From Piezodorus guildinii (lineage: Eukaryota > Arthropoda > Insecta > Hemiptera > Pentatomidae): DNA of 64,000 bases. This document shows, one piece after another, positions 35,098 to 46,747 of the stretch. The DNA is taken from the NCBI GenBank assembly GCA_023052935.1, contig CM041294.1:18686635-18750634 (forward strand), in the 5' to 3' direction. Within the stretch, counting starts at the first letter, position 1. Every line of letters starts with the position of its first letter. A program made the translations under genes and the position numbers. The notes under the pieces were generated by a model. It did not search any database. It was not told the origin of the DNA and saw only the letters and a list, made by a program, of their open reading frames with translations.

Positions 35098-35565
35098 TTC
35101 CTAGATCTTCAAGCTGTATTTGACTCGAACCCAAGAAAAGAAATATGGGAAAAACTAAGAGCAAAGAATGTTCCAAGAAACCTGGTGGAAGCCATAAAAT
35201 TTATATACCAAGATCCAAAAGCATAGTCAGGCTGAATGCACAGGAATGTGGCTATTTTAGAATAGCTAGAGGGGTTAAACAAGGAGAAAGTTAAAGCCCA
35301 TTGCTATTCACATTATATATGGATGAAATAGCTGAGCCTATGCAATCTGCAAAAGGCGAACAGAAAGGACTTTCGTGGGGAGAAGGAATCTGCTTCCAGT
35401 AGTGGTACAGCTTCTCCTGTATGCGGACGATATTCTCCTGATTGCAGATTCTGTAGAGAAATTGCAGCAGGCAGTTGACGAATGGAACAAAGAGATCCGC
35501 AGGAAGGGCATGCACATCAGTACCAGCAAGAGTAAGATCTTACACGTTGGAAGGATACACTAAGA
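35098..35565 (+). pseudogene. Non-LTR reverse transcriptase fragment, other clade
   Basis: Translation gives FLDLQAVFDSNPRKEIWEKL, then YFRIARGVKQGES with a stop, SPLLFTLYMDEIAE, a frameshift, and LLLYADDILLIADSVEKLQQ (YADD near 35420) followed by ISTSKSKILHVGR. This follows RT blocks 3 to 6 of L1/RTE/Tad-like elements (inference). It is broken by a stop near 35293 and a frameshift near 35390. Confidence 0.7.
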
Positions 35566-35621
35566 TGTTGAAACACCAAAAATGGCTAAGTAGGGAAGAA
35601 AAAAAATCTTATTCTTAAATA

Positions 35622-36089
35622 AATAAATAAATTCTTTATTATACTGGGACAAGTCCCTTTATAATAACATTGACATAACATATAAATTGTGCTTCAGAGC
35701 CTTAGTAATCAATTATTTATAAACATGTTAAATAAAACTAAACGAAAACAGACGTACGCAAATATATAGAAAAAAAAAATAGAGTCTTAATTACAATTTT
35801 GTTGTGACTGTATGATCATGAGATGAATGAATAAGCGGGATTTGAACTTAGGAAGAGAGTTGGAGTGACAAATAGAAAGATGAATAGAATTCCATAGGAT
35901 TGAGGATCGGATAAGGAACGATCTGTCAAAATGTGCAGATTGGTGGGCCGTTGTGTATAAATCTGAAGGCCTAGAGCGTGTATAGCGGGAATGGACAGAG
36001 GATTTGATTGTAGAAGGTCGAAAATGTATGATGAACAGCGTCAAATATTCTTGAGGCGAAAATATTTGAGTTGACAAGTATTTCATCAT
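35622..36089 (-). mobile_element. CR1-like 3' end, copy 3
   Basis: The - strand frame (36089-35787) ends FDRSFLIRSSILWNSIH…FKSRLFIHLM, the CR1-like terminus. The 3' UTR contains GGGACTTGTCCC (35646-35657 on the reverse strand) followed by a TTTATT-rich tail. More diverged than copies 1, 2 and 4. Confidence 0.65.
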
Positions 36090-36515
36090 CTAAAGGATTT
36101 AAATTGCCTACGTGTCCATTGGAGTCTAAATTACGTGTTATGTCAAACGACGATCAGTGCAACGGAATTTCTGTTGAGATCAAATTATTCAGATAAATAA
36201 ATTTATAGTTAGCAAGAGTCGGTGAAACTTGTTAATAAACAATGATTTATATAATATTGTATTTTAATGGCAACACTGCGTCGGTTGTGAACACTGTGTT
36301 AGTAGTGAAGGAAGGTTCTATTAAAATACTGTAGCTCTCCATGTGTTAAAAGTTTTATATCTTTAATTATACCTTTAATCCTTAACAAAACTGAACCGTA
36401 GTAGGAAAGCAAAAGAAGATAGAAGTTTTCATTTTTCCTCAAGTTCTTCTTAGAAGGATGTCGTAAATTATGCAAAATAAATTACATTGCACACCTCATG
36501 CATATAAAGAGAAAA

Positions 36516-36579
36516 AAAATCTTGACCAAAGAGCACTGCCGATTGAGAAAATCTTGACCAAAGAGCACTGCCGATTGAG
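36516..36579 (+). repeat. Perfect 32-bp tandem duplication
   Basis: The unit beginning AAAATCTTGACCAAAGAGCA occurs at 36516-36547 and 36548-36579 without a difference. No gene around it is recognised. Confidence 0.85.
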
Positions 36580-36929
36580 AAAAAGTAGATATTATCCTTG
36601 GGGATATGACCTTCAATATTTTCATATAGGATTTGTTTACATTATTTTTACACTGCAGCTTTCATGAATTAAATAATATTTCATAATTATTAATACAATG
36701 AATTCTACAGTAGCCCTTTATTTCACTTTTTTCATTCATTTATAGTAAGGTCAAAAACCTATGTAAAACTTTTATCTTCAATTTTCTTTTTGGACGTTTC
36801 AAACCCAGTCTTTATGGACTTTAATACCAATAATTGTTCCATTTTGAATTATTATCATATTTGGAAAATTTATCTATGATGACGTAATGACGCTGTAATG
36901 TAGATGCCTATAATAAATTTTAAAAAAAA

Positions 36930-37667
36930 TCTGGTGCGGGCAACCCACGACTTTCACTTACCTCCATTTTTAAAATCAATGAAAGAATTTTCAAATACAG
37001 TTAGAGATAAAAATACGTGAAACGATTAAAGAATTAATTAAATTGAATTTCTATAGAAACATGTGTTTTCTTAAAAAAATTATTATATTATTTTCTAAAA
37101 TAATCAGTTAGTTTTATCTTCTTTTCATCATTCTCTATTAACTTTTAAAAGCTTGTGTATGAGATAATATTTTTTCTATAATCTTTAGCTTTCCAACGGT
37201 ATATCATACATGTATATTACTGCTCTTTTGTTCAGAAACGAAAAATTGCATTTAAAAATATTTTTTCTGTTTTCTCCTTTAGTTGGGTATCGAATTCATT
37301 CAATTTATATATTTACCTGTTCTTCATCAGTGGTGACAAGATAATATATTTATTTTTATAGAATCAACAAAATTTAAGGTACTTCAAAGAAAGTAAATTT
37401 AAAACATCGGAATTTAAGCCCTGTCAGACCATTTTAATCCGAATGATACCTACATGATATTAAAGCCCGTTAAATTTTACATCGAACCGTTTTTGAGAAA
37501 ATCGTAAAAAGGTGCAAAATGCAAAGTATAAAGTGGCTCTTCTGGTAAGCTCATTTTGATGAAAAAGGTTTGTCACGTCTCGGGCGTATATTTGTCCTAA
37601 ATATGAAATTTCAGTTTTATAGGACTTGCCGTTTCAGCCCGAGAGTTACCACACACACAGACCTTTT
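36930..37667 (-). mobile_element. HINE-like element, copy 5, truncated at the microsatellite
   Basis: TCTGGTGCGGGCAACCCACG, ACTTTCACTTACCTCC and all internal blocks to GAGAGTTACCACACACACAG are present. It ends at GACCTTTTTTTCGC, where CR1-like sequence begins, so the other terminus is lost. Confidence 0.65.
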
Positions 37668-38305
37668 TTTCGCAATAAAAATACCAAATCATAAACTCCC
37701 AGCACCCTCCATACATTCACAGCATCCTTAAATTTAAATCCTCAGTCCACTCTCTCGAAACTAGATCCCACCATTCCGACCTTTACATTCCCACCCATAG
37801 AACTAAATCTTTTGATCACTCCTTCTATATCCGTTCTGCAACCCTCTGGAATTATCTACCTACTCATACTCGCCATGCTTCTTCCATTGTCTCGTTCAAA
37901 TCTCACCTTTTCCAACATCTTTTGGCATCCCAAATAGATGCACAACAAATGTGAATCTGCAACTGACTTATTTTAATTTCAATACAAGTTATAATTATCT
38001 ATTTTACCTTAACCAATAGCAGTGGAGAATAATTAGTTGTTTTTTTATAATTCCCTCAACCCTATCAGTAGCCTTTAGGAGATTTCTCTTCTTTCTTTCC
38101 TTTTTTGTTTTATTCTTGTGTGTTTATTATCCATACTTTTTGTACATGAATGTATGTAAGTCTAGGTAGTGTTTAATTTTTTTTTATTTGCACATTTGTA
38201 AATAAAAATTAATTTTATTGTTTTCTTGACGAGACATAAATATGAATATCTACTGTTCATTTTTGTTATTCTTAAGGGACATAGTCCCAGAATAAAGTTT
38301 TTTTA
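37668..38305 (+). mobile_element. CR1-like 3' end, copy 4
   Basis: An uninterrupted frame, without a start codon, at 37682-37954 encodes 90 residues: YQIINSQHPPYIHSILKFKS, TRSHHSDLYIPTHRTKSF, FYIRSATLWNYLPTHTRHAS, then stop. The 3' UTR ends in GGGACATAGTCCCAGAATAA (38276-38296). It is the best preserved of the four CR1-like tails. Confidence 0.75.
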
Positions 38306-38321
38306 TTATGATTATTATTAT

Positions 38322-38430
38322 AGAGGCTGGGTGGGCTCTAGTAGGGTCCCTCTAACCCAGGGTCATCCAACGGCTTATATAACAACAAAAAAATTATTCC
38401 ACTACAACCGGGGTTAGAACCCAATACTCG
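38322..38430 (-). repeat. SINE type B fragment, diverged
   Basis: AGAGGCTGGGTGGGCTCTAG, CCCAGGGTCATCC and, at the right, CCGGGGTTAGAACCCAATAC (B-box relic) follow the type B order. The body is otherwise lost. Confidence 0.55.
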
Positions 38431-38439
38431 AAGAATTTA

Positions 38440-39650
38440 GCTCTATTTTTCTTTTCCAATATTCCACCGCTATATAATAAAAATACATTTACTCTAAACT
38501 AATAGCAAACGCTACTTTTGTTTTGAGTACCTTGTATTTTTTTTAAATTTCATATCTCCGTTATCTGAAAAATGTGCTCTTGCTGAAATATGATGTAGAT
38601 AGATACTTGTCAACCTTATCTAACAAAAACAGTTCTTACATAATTATTCTAAAATATCGTATGTACAACACATATGAACTGTTTAAGGAAAAATTTATAA
38701 TGTAATTATTTACGATATGAACTTTTTTAATATATTATTTGAATATTTTTTTTTATTTATCTGATATACTTTTTGTATTTATCGAAAAATATACTTATAA
38801 GTTAAATGAGCATAAATGTTTATTTCCAGATGCATTCCGCCATTATCCGAATAATATTGACTGTTTCATTACATTAAAATAACTCGTGACCGCTATGTAC
38901 ATCTTTTACAGAAATCTGAAATTTTAGAAAATCTGTAGAAATCTGACTAGCAGTAGCAATAATAATCCTTCTTTTCTTAAAAGAAAGTTTCTGCTCATGA
39001 TCATCCCAAGCAACACAAAATAAATAAATTTTAAATTAAAAAATAAAGTGGACTATAGGTGTTAGTGAAGAAATATTCTAAATATTATACATAGAGCTTT
39101 CTGGATATAAAATCGGGCAGACGCCGCATACATGGGCGAAACACCAAATTATTGGACATAGTAGGATGATGGCCAGATTGTTAGCGGCAGAAAAAAAAAA
39201 AGTTAAGCGTAGACCCTCATTATTTTTTAACGAGGAATCGATTTCTGTGTCCAGATTTTAATTTTGATGTACAGGGTGTCACAGAAGACACTTTTTTTTT
39301 TTTAATTTGACGTCGTAAATTGATTCCACACCCTATTTCCAGCAACTTTTACTTAGGAGTTTTCTTGATAGGAGCATCAAATTTTGAGTATCAGGTGATA
39401 ATTTATTTTTAAGATTCATGAGAATTAAAGACAATAATCCGTTCATAAAGTATAAACAAACATTTAAAACAAAGAAACTGGAATTTATAGGGACAGCATT
39501 TGAGAAAAAGCAAGTACTAAAAAGAAAAAATATATATATGTTTTTTTTTTTTCGTAAACCGGCACGAACCTGCAGGTAATTAATTATTAATGGAAAGTAA
39601 ACTATAAACCTTCGATTTAATTTATAGGTTGAAGATTTCTGGGCGATTTT
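38440..39650. other. AT-rich spacer, no gene seen
   Basis: No gene supported. A phrase GTACAGGGTGTCACAGAAGA near 39270 may be the end of an unlisted transposon but could not be paired. Confidence 0.4.
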
Positions 39651-39660
39651 CGTTATGAAT

Positions 39661-39661
<1 letters not shown>

Positions 39662-39709
<48 letters not shown>

Positions 39710-40721
39710 CTTTTATTGAAATTTACAACTGTACAATTTCCATAGTACAATAAGTAAATGTGATATTTACAGACAATTTACAGGCTTGAAAAGTCATGAG
39801 AAGAATTTACCCAGCGGTAGTACTTCAATGTTTATTTATTCAGCAGGTCTCGAGGCCACCGTCTTTTCAGACGCCTCGGAGGAATATCGGGAATAGAAGT
39901 CGATGAGAGGATACGGACAAGCGGGTTTGAATGGGCGGGTAATTTGGAATGAAAGGAGGTGTATCTTTTTTGGTAAGTTGCTGCAACTAGTGGGATATTC
40001 AGATCTCTATGGATGAGTTTGTTGGTAACAAAGTAAGGAGCGTTAAGGATTTGTCGAAGGATTTTGGATTGCAAGGATTGGATGCGGGAGGAATTCGATG
40101 GTTTAGTGGATCCCTATAGCTCAATGCCATAAGTCCAAATAGGTCTAATAATCGTTGTGTAAATGAGTTTATTAAAGTAAATAGGGAGTTTTGCACGAGC
40201 AGTTTCTTGTCGTTTAAGTCTTGTATGAGGATTCCATGTAAGACATTTGTCAAGGTGAAGTACAAGGTATAGTATTCGTTCTACAGTGATGGGTGGGGTA
40301 TGATTAAAGGAAACAACTGGACAGGAAGTCATAGGTTTACGTCGTAGAGTGAAAGTGATTTGGTGGGATTTATTTTGATTCTCCAATTGTGACACCATTC
40401 TGCAATGGCGGATCCATGGCTCTGTAGGATTTGGGAAGCTACAATAAGATCATTATTCACGGATAGCACACAGGTGTCATCAGCGTAAGTAGAGAGGACT
40501 GTGCTAGGATGGATAGGGATATCAGCTGTAGGTATACACCGTGTAGAGGATTGGGCCTAGGATACTACCTTGAGGTACACCGGCTGACTGATTGAGTAGG
40601 AGAGGTTATGATTAACTTTAAAAGTTCTATCTGCCAGGTAGGAGTGGATTATTAGGAAATATGTCGGGGCGAGGAATTTGCGGAGTTTGTAGAGCAGACC
40701 TAGATGCCAAACTCGATCAAA
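39662..40721 (-). mobile_element. Jockey retrotransposon copy with poly(T)/poly(A) tail
   Basis: The tail is a 40-base T run at 39664-39705 (+ strand), then TTTACAACTG. On the - strand: QSKILRQILNAPYFVTNKLI (40074 leftwards), RRLKRRWPRDLLNK at the C-terminus, an STYADDTCVLS box near 40480, and QSAGVPQGSILG near 40590. Further 5' comes SYLADRTFKV. Several frameshifts are present. Weak TSD ATGAATG at 39655-39661 and 40722-40728. Confidence 0.8.
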
Positions 40722-40872
40722 ATGAATGTTTTAAATTTTGTTTATGTTTTTCATTCATAACAACTTTAAGAATCTATATAAGTTCAAGCTGCATAAACTT
40801 AAATTATGATAATAAAGTTAAATTATCGGAATGAAGATGATTCATTAATTTTGGTACATCAAAATAGTTGTG

Positions 40873-40879
<7 letters not shown>

Positions 40880-40928
<49 letters not shown>
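40880..40928 (+). repeat. 49-base poly(A) tract
   Basis: Uninterrupted A run with no recognised retroelement attached upstream; it may be the tail of an unidentified retrocopy or a slippage tract. Confidence 0.8.
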
Positions 40929-40930
<2 letters not shown>

Positions 40931-41439
40931 ACATTTTTTAAAAGAACGGTCGTTTTAATAAGATATCTTAGATGGAAATTATTGATTTAAAAAATAACTG
41001 ATGATAGACAATGATAATAAAAACTAAAAACAGCTAAATAAAAAAAAATATGGGGAAATTCGAAATTTCAGATATTGGTCCAATGTCCAACGAAGGCATA
41101 GGCTCTTCCCACTGTGCACCAGTCCAAACCTATCGACGAAGTTTTACTTACACTATTGATAATATAAACAAGTATCTTTGCAAATATAATTTATCATCTG
41201 ATAATTTAGGTATGATAATTTTCAGTCTCAATAAAGTAATTTTAAAATAGTTTTTCAAACGATTATTTTAGGAAGGTCATTGAGATAAATGGTGAATTGA
41301 CATAATTAAATAATGAAATTGCCGTAACGATCGTTTCAACGGTAAATGATAAATTAATAAGGTAAATCGCTGCAATTTTGTTTCAATTATTGGTGACATC
41401 CAATTGAGCTGTCAAGGATTCCAAGGTGACTCACTTGCC

Positions 41440-41530
41440 TGAGTATAAAACCCCATTCTCTAGTTATCTGCCATTACTGTGATTTAAAAATTATTTTTGT
41501 TTACAATGAAGTGATTGTACAAGTTTTTGG
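41440..41530 (+). promoter_or_regulatory. Possible TATA-type core promoter
   Basis: GAGTATAAAACCCC (TATAAA at 41443-41448) is followed about 30 bp later by TGCCATTACTGTG. It lies 1.9 kb upstream of the GNAT start codon on the same strand. It could equally belong to a dead element. Speculative. Confidence 0.15.
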
Positions 41531-41699
41531 AATGAAGGAGGGATATCAAAACCAGAAAACCTTTCTACAAATTAATAGAATAATTAAAATACAGATACCC
41601 AAACCTCAATCCTTATTTCCAGTTTCTTAATATTTACAAGTCCTTGTAACATTCACATAAACACATAGATGCATGTAGTAAATAAGAAGGACATGGCTC

Positions 41700-42330
41700 T
41701 TTTAACATCTCATTGAAACCCAGTTCTGGCATATTTTTTGTTGCAACACCATCTTGAAGCTTCATCTAGTTGGGCTAAAAGGTGGAAGTAAAACTGAATC
41801 AAACTAAGATTGTGTTCATTGTTTTTACGCTGAAACGTGGTGAATGTCCAACAATCTATTTCGAGGATAAACCTATTCCAATTTCAGAAGAAGTACGATA
41901 TTTTGGACTGTACTTGGACAGAAGACTGACAAGGAGGACCCACATTAGACTTAAGAGAAAACAGCTGAACAGACGATTTGGACTATTATCCAGGCTACTT
42001 GACAAACGATCAAAATTATCCTACACCAAAATTACTATTTACAAAGTGTTCATCAAAACCTTATGGACATACGGGATTGAGCTACGGGGCTCTGCCAAAA
42101 CCTCCAACATCCAAAGAATTCAAACTTTACAAACCAAAATATTAAGAAAAATCGTGAATGCACCATTTTATGAAGCAAACGAATTACTTCACTAGAACTT
42201 AGACTTACTCACAGTTTCGGATACTGTCACACAAAATTATAAAAAATTTTAAGACATACTGACTGACAAGATGAAACCATTCGTCCAACCAATTTAATCC
42301 TTCACTAATCCGTACGACTTTTGAGGCGGT
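41700..42330 (+). pseudogene. Jockey subfamily 3 reverse transcriptase fragment
   Basis: The open frame at 41782-42195 reads VFTLKRGECPTIYFEDKPIP, VRYFGLYLDRRLTRRTHIRL, RFGLLSRLLDKRSKLSYTK, LWTYGIELRGSAKTSNIQRI and LRKIVNAPFYEANE. These are the segments seen in the other Jockey copies but clearly diverged, with ELRGSA for ELWGSA/T. The catalytic box is not included. Confidence 0.75.
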
Positions 42331-42524
42331 AGATAACCTATGAATTAACAATTAACTCGGAACTTAATATATTTGCTTATTGGAAATCGATTTTTTTTCT
42401 TTTCTGATAGCAAATAGCAACTTAATCAAAACAATTAAATGTTAATAAATAAAATTTACAAGAATATTATTATCTGCAACAATACTACTATCCGTGATAG
42501 CTGAGGAGTTGAAAGATGTCTGAT

Positions 42525-43110
42525 TCAGTCTTCTTATTAGAGAAGCCCCAGGTTGGATGGCATACCAAACAAGGCACTAAAGGCGGAAATGGAGGCTAAG
42601 CCACATCTTTTTCAGGAGTACTTCAATTTCCTTAAGTGAAAGGTCTTTTTCTCGACCATAGAAAGGCAGCTTCTTATACTGATAACGAAAAGCAAAGGAA
42701 ACCCTTCGGACCCCTCAACATATCGACCGATGTGTCTGCTGCACACAGCTGGCAAAGTCTTATAGAAAATATTAGCCAGCAGGATACAAGAGATCACTGA
42801 AGCTGAAGGGGCCTTTCAAGGAATCAATTTGGCTTCCGAAAAGCGAGATCCACGCTGGACGCTATTAACCTAGAAATTGGAACTGTCCCAAAAGCTATTG
42901 CGAGGAAGAGGTGGAGGAGAGTTGCGAACTGCTATTGCGCTGTCGTCATATTAGATGTGAGAAATGCCATTAACTCGGCCAAATGCAGCTGCATTCTTGG
43001 CGTTCTGCAGAAAATGGGAGACAGGATCAGGATATGTTCAACAGAGGATGGCCCAAAGACGTTCAAGGTGACTTGCGGGGTACCCCAGGGACAGTTTTGG
43101 GGCCCCTATT
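42525..43110 (+). pseudogene. R1-clade reverse transcriptase fragment
   Basis: Across frameshifts it reads RLDGIPNKALK, TYRPMCLLHTAGKVL, ILASRIQEI, EGAFQGNQFGFRKARSTLDA, VVILDVRNAINSAK and VTCGVPQGQFWGPYF. The order (RPI/L, FGFR..RST.DA, LDV+NAFN, GVPQGS.LGP) is that of R1/Loa-like RTs. It ends 240 bp before the GNAT start codon. Confidence 0.75.
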
Positions 43111-43346
43111 TTGAATTATCCTTTATGATAGATACGTTTATAAGATTAATTTGTCGTCCGTTATATGTAATGTCACTGTGTTTAATCATATATGCTGTTG
43201 TCAGGTGATGTTTGGAATGGAGCACAATAAAAATAAATAGTATACTTTCTAGCTTTCTAGGGTTATTAAAATATATTCCCATTCTACTTGTTTAAAATAT
43301 AATATTACAAAATGCCTAATCAACACTTCGCTTGGTTAGTTTCAGA

Positions 43347-43509
43347 ATGGCTGGCAAAGTATTGGAATTGGGAACATTTGTAGAGACCAATAAGGATGGA
43401 GTTCAACTCAAGTTCAAGGTGACCACAATACCAGAGGAAATTCACGAAGACGTAGTAAACCATATGGTCACTTACTTCCTTCCAAGGGAACCACTATGTG
43501 CTTATGGAG
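43347..43509 (+). CDS. GNAT-family N-acetyltransferase, exon 1
   Basis: Putative insect acetyl-CoA-dependent N-acetyltransferase, related to the arylalkylamine N-acetyltransferase-like GNAT group. Such proteins acetylate amines or acyl acceptors in the cytosol; the substrate here is unknown. Exon 1 encodes 54 residues beginning MAGKVLELGTFVE and including HEDVVNHMVTYFLPREPLCA, the conserved N-terminal helix region of the group. ATG at 43347 is the first in-frame start matching the family. It ends at GGAG|GTAAGT in phase 1. The predicted joined product (exons 1-5) is about 212 residues, near the short end of the group's usual length. Confidence 0.8.
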
Positions 43510-43582
43510 GTAAGTCGATGTTTCTTTTTGATAAAAAATCCGAACAACCAAATATATATTTACACTGATATGTAACTTGCAG

Positions 43583-43755
43583 ATGTGATAAATAACCCAA
43601 CAGCACTAGAAGCTGCAAGAACAATATTCAGGGAAATTATAAAACAAGGCAATGCTATGGTCGCCCTCGCGGAGAAACCTGGGCCGTTGAAAGACCGCAT
43701 AGTTGGTGCCAACATTACTTACGTCACATATAAAGGCAAACCTTCCTCACCTCCC
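43583..43755 (+). CDS. GNAT-family N-acetyltransferase, exon 2
   Basis: After a 73-bp intron with acceptor CTTGCAG|ATG, the frame continues (phase 1) as DVINNPTALEAARTIFREII…QGNAMVALAEK…RIVGANITYVTYKGKPSSPP. The hydrophobic VALAE and IVGANITYV strands match the central sheet of GNAT folds. Donor CCC|GTAAGT, phase 0. The next exon recognised is 16.9 kb away. Confidence 0.8.
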
Positions 43756-44142
43756 GTAAGTTATTTTATTCAAGTTTGTGTTGAAACATGTTAAAATATT
43801 AGTTCTTTCATCTTCTTGATTTTCCGTTCCACAGAGAAATTGGATCCTATTGGATCCTCTGACTATAGAGCAGTCAATAAATCTTGAACCTCTATCTTAC
43901 ATGATTTCATGTTATTTTTAAGCTTCACAAGCAACTAGATCTCACAGTGTGTCTTAGTAAGCCTTTCATCGCTACTCTCGTTCAGCGTGGGGTTGCTTGG
44001 ATTGTAACCAATCAAAGACGATATAGCGATGGGGCGTACGCAGCGTGATTTAACCCCCTCCCCTAAGCATTATTACAAAAAGTAAAAATACAAGGAAAAT
44101 ATAAAGTGAAGTATGAAGGAAAAAGAAAGTGTTTAAAAGCTA

Positions 44143-44941
44143 TTGGGTTGTGTCACATGGAATGTCCGTTTTCAAGGTAAAGGATTTTTATTAAAAATAC
44201 GATACGAAAACATGATAATTTTATTCGAAGTATTTACCTTCTTTTTCTTCACATTTTTCCCAACGTGACACCAACTTTTTTATCCCCGAACTGAAAAACT
44301 CTGAGCTTTGAAGTAAAACAAAATCTGAAAACGCACTTTCACTGAACAGGTTCGAATATGTTGGAGACAAGTCGGGAGAATATGGTGGGTGCTAAAGAAC
44401 TTCGTAGCCCAGTTCTTTCAATTTTTGCACGGTATGTTTTGAAACATGGGGTCTCGCTGCCGCTCAGTGAGATCATGAGGTACGCATGTATCGAGCTTTT
44501 TTACTTTCCCAATACACTTTAAATAGCTGGAAACGGTAGATACACTTGCATTTTGTTGTGCTGAGAGTCCTTTAACTGTTTGGTAGGGGTTTTCTTCTAC
44601 TGTATGTTTGAGGACATCGTTGTCTATTACGGACGGAGATCTTCCTCGGGGCTAGTTTTCCAAGTGATCCCCAGCTGAAAACTTAGCAAACCAACGGTGA
44701 ATGGTCCGTTCATTAACAATCTCTTCCCGAATGGAAATCGCGTGTTTCCATGTTCATATTTGGAGGTATTCTAAAAAGTGGATAATTGATTGGGAAGCTA
44801 ATGTTTATAATGCAAAGGTAGAGGATTAGTAACTGTTTACTTTAAATATGTAAACATTCGGAAGAAAACAACAGAGACCTGCAAAACCCTTTATGTATTT
44901 CAGAAACTATAAAAACGGACATTTCATGTGAAACAACCCAA
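44143..44941 (-). mobile_element. Mariner element B, decayed
   Basis: Inverted ends TTGGGTTGTGTCACATGGAA and TTTCATGTGAAACAACCCAA with TA at 44141-44142 and 44942-44943. Read on -, it has the mariner N-terminal HTH relic, EENPYQTVKGLSAQ, STVSS-like and HDLTERQ-like blocks and a PPYSPDLSP relic. 799 bp long, so most of the catalytic domain is deleted, as in copies A and E. Confidence 0.85.
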
Positions 44942-44947
44942 TATATT

Positions 44948-45638
44948 ACTTTCACTTACTTATATACGAAATAAATAGTAAGGGAAAGTATTGCGATGTT
45001 TAAAATGTTCGAATTTCAGTTTTGAACGGAAATACATGTTTGAGTCCAAAAAACCAAGTCCTGCAAAAAGGTCTGTGTTTGTGTGAGTGTGATAAGTCTA
45101 TCAGGAAAACATAAAGTCGTACGAAAATGAAATTTGATATTTAAGACAACTATACTACACGACAGTGACTTTTTCATCAAAATCAGAGAACCAGAAGAGA
45201 CCCTTTATACCATGTATTTTGCTGGTTTTTCTCAAAAACGTCTTTAACGCTATATTGATGTGAAATTGAATGAGCCTTAATATATTTTAAATTTACTTCT
45301 CTAAACTGTTTTTAATTTAATATATTCGAAATAAATTACCATTGATGAAAAATTGTCATTGATAAAAAAGGGATGAATATATAAATTGAACGAATTTGAT
45401 GTCCAACTAAAGAAAAAAAAGAGCAAAAACATATTTGTTATGCAAGTTTTGTACTTTTAAACATAAGAACATTAATATATATGGGTAATATACCTTTGGA
45501 AAGCCAAAGAATTTAGAAACAAATATTATCTTATACAAAAATCGTAAAAGTTAATGGAGAGTGATGATAATTAGATAATAATATAATTTATTACTTACTA
45601 AAACTCATGTTTCTATCGGAAATCAATTTAATTAATTA
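44948..45638 (+). mobile_element. HINE-like element, copy 6, 3'-truncated
   Basis: Starts ACTTTCACTTACTTATATAC five bases after the mariner B TSD and follows the family (AAGTCCTGCAAAAAGGTCTG, TACCATGTATTTTGC, TTGATGTCCAACTAAAG) to about 45638, where Jockey sequence begins. Confidence 0.65.
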
Positions 45639-45639
45639 G

Positions 45640-46490
45640 CTCTCGCACTGTCCTCAATACTTATGCTGATGACACGTGTGTCTTATCCGTCCATAATGAT
45701 CCAACTACTGCATCCCAAACCCTCCAGTCCCACATCAAAGCCATTGAAGAATGGTGTCAAAATTGGAGGATTAAAATAAATCCCAACAAATCCCACTAAA
45801 TCACCTTTACCCTTCGTCACAAACCGATGACTTCCTGCCCCCCAGTATCCTTTAATAACATTACCCTTACTTCTGTAGAACAAATCCGATACCTAGGTCT
45901 CCATCTTGACAAGCGCCTTACTTGGAATCCTCACACAAGACTGAAACGACAAGAAACTGCTCGAAGATATCGATTACTACAAGACTTACTAGACAAACGT
46001 TCAAATCTTCCAGTATATTTCAAAAGACTCATCTACATCACAATTATCAGACCTATTTGGACATATGGAATCGAGCTTTGGGGCTCTACGAAACCATCTA
46101 ATTCCTCCCGCATCCAGTCCTTACAATCCAAAATCCTGAGTGCTCCTTATTTTGTTACAAATCAACTCATTCATAATAACCTTAACATCCCATTTGTTGC
46201 AGACATAGCCCGTGATAGATACTCCTCTTTCCATTCTAAATTCCCTGCCCATACAAACCCACTTGTCCGTAATTTATCTTCCTGAGATATCCCTGATAAC
46301 CCTTCAAGGTGACTGAAAAGAAGGTGGCCTCGGGACCTACTGTATTAAAATAGTGAAGTGCTACCACTGGGTGGTTCTTTCTCAAGACATTTCCATGACT
46401 TTTTATATTCATTCTACATATTTACTTATTGTATTCTTTAGTACAGTTGTAAATTACTATAAATTAATAAATAAAAAAAATAGATAAAAA
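45640..46490 (+). mobile_element. Jockey retrotransposon fragment in GNAT intron
   Basis: Begins just before TYADDTCVLS (45660-45690). 45827-46285 reads RYLGLHLDKRLTWNPHTRLK, IRPIWTYGIELWGSTKPSNS, APYFVTNQLIHNNLNIPFVA. There is one stop before ITFTLR (45798) and a short in-frame loss in the ILRKILNAPYF segment (now ILSAPYF). 3' UTR ends CAGTTGTAAATTACTATAAA. Confidence 0.85.
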
Positions 46491-46714
46491 ATAAATTAGC
46501 TGAACTTTTTTCATTTGGAAAAAAATAATTTAATGCCTCCTATTTTCATTCTTCTTTTTTTTTTTAACAGAAAAAAATCCAGTATTTTGTAAGTTTCCAC
46601 ATTTCGTTTTTGATGTAAAGCAATTTGTTGAAGTATCCTCCTTCAACAATAACAAATATTTTATCATTGAGAGGCTCAAACATTTTATGCCCTCTATTTT
46701 GTGTGCTCAACACA

Positions 46715-46741
46715 ATATTTCGTATATAAGTAAATGAAAGT
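46715..46741 (-). mobile_element. HINE-like 5' tip next to mariner C
   Basis: TTTCGTATATAAGTAAATGA then AAGTAATA: the reverse complement of the tip that follows mariner B. Only about 27 bp is recognisable. Confidence 0.5.
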
Positions 46742-46747
46742 AATATA

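Noticed and set aside
36516..36579. Functional regulatory tandem repeat
   Set aside because: Only two copies and no nearby gene; a simple recent tandem duplication is sufficient.
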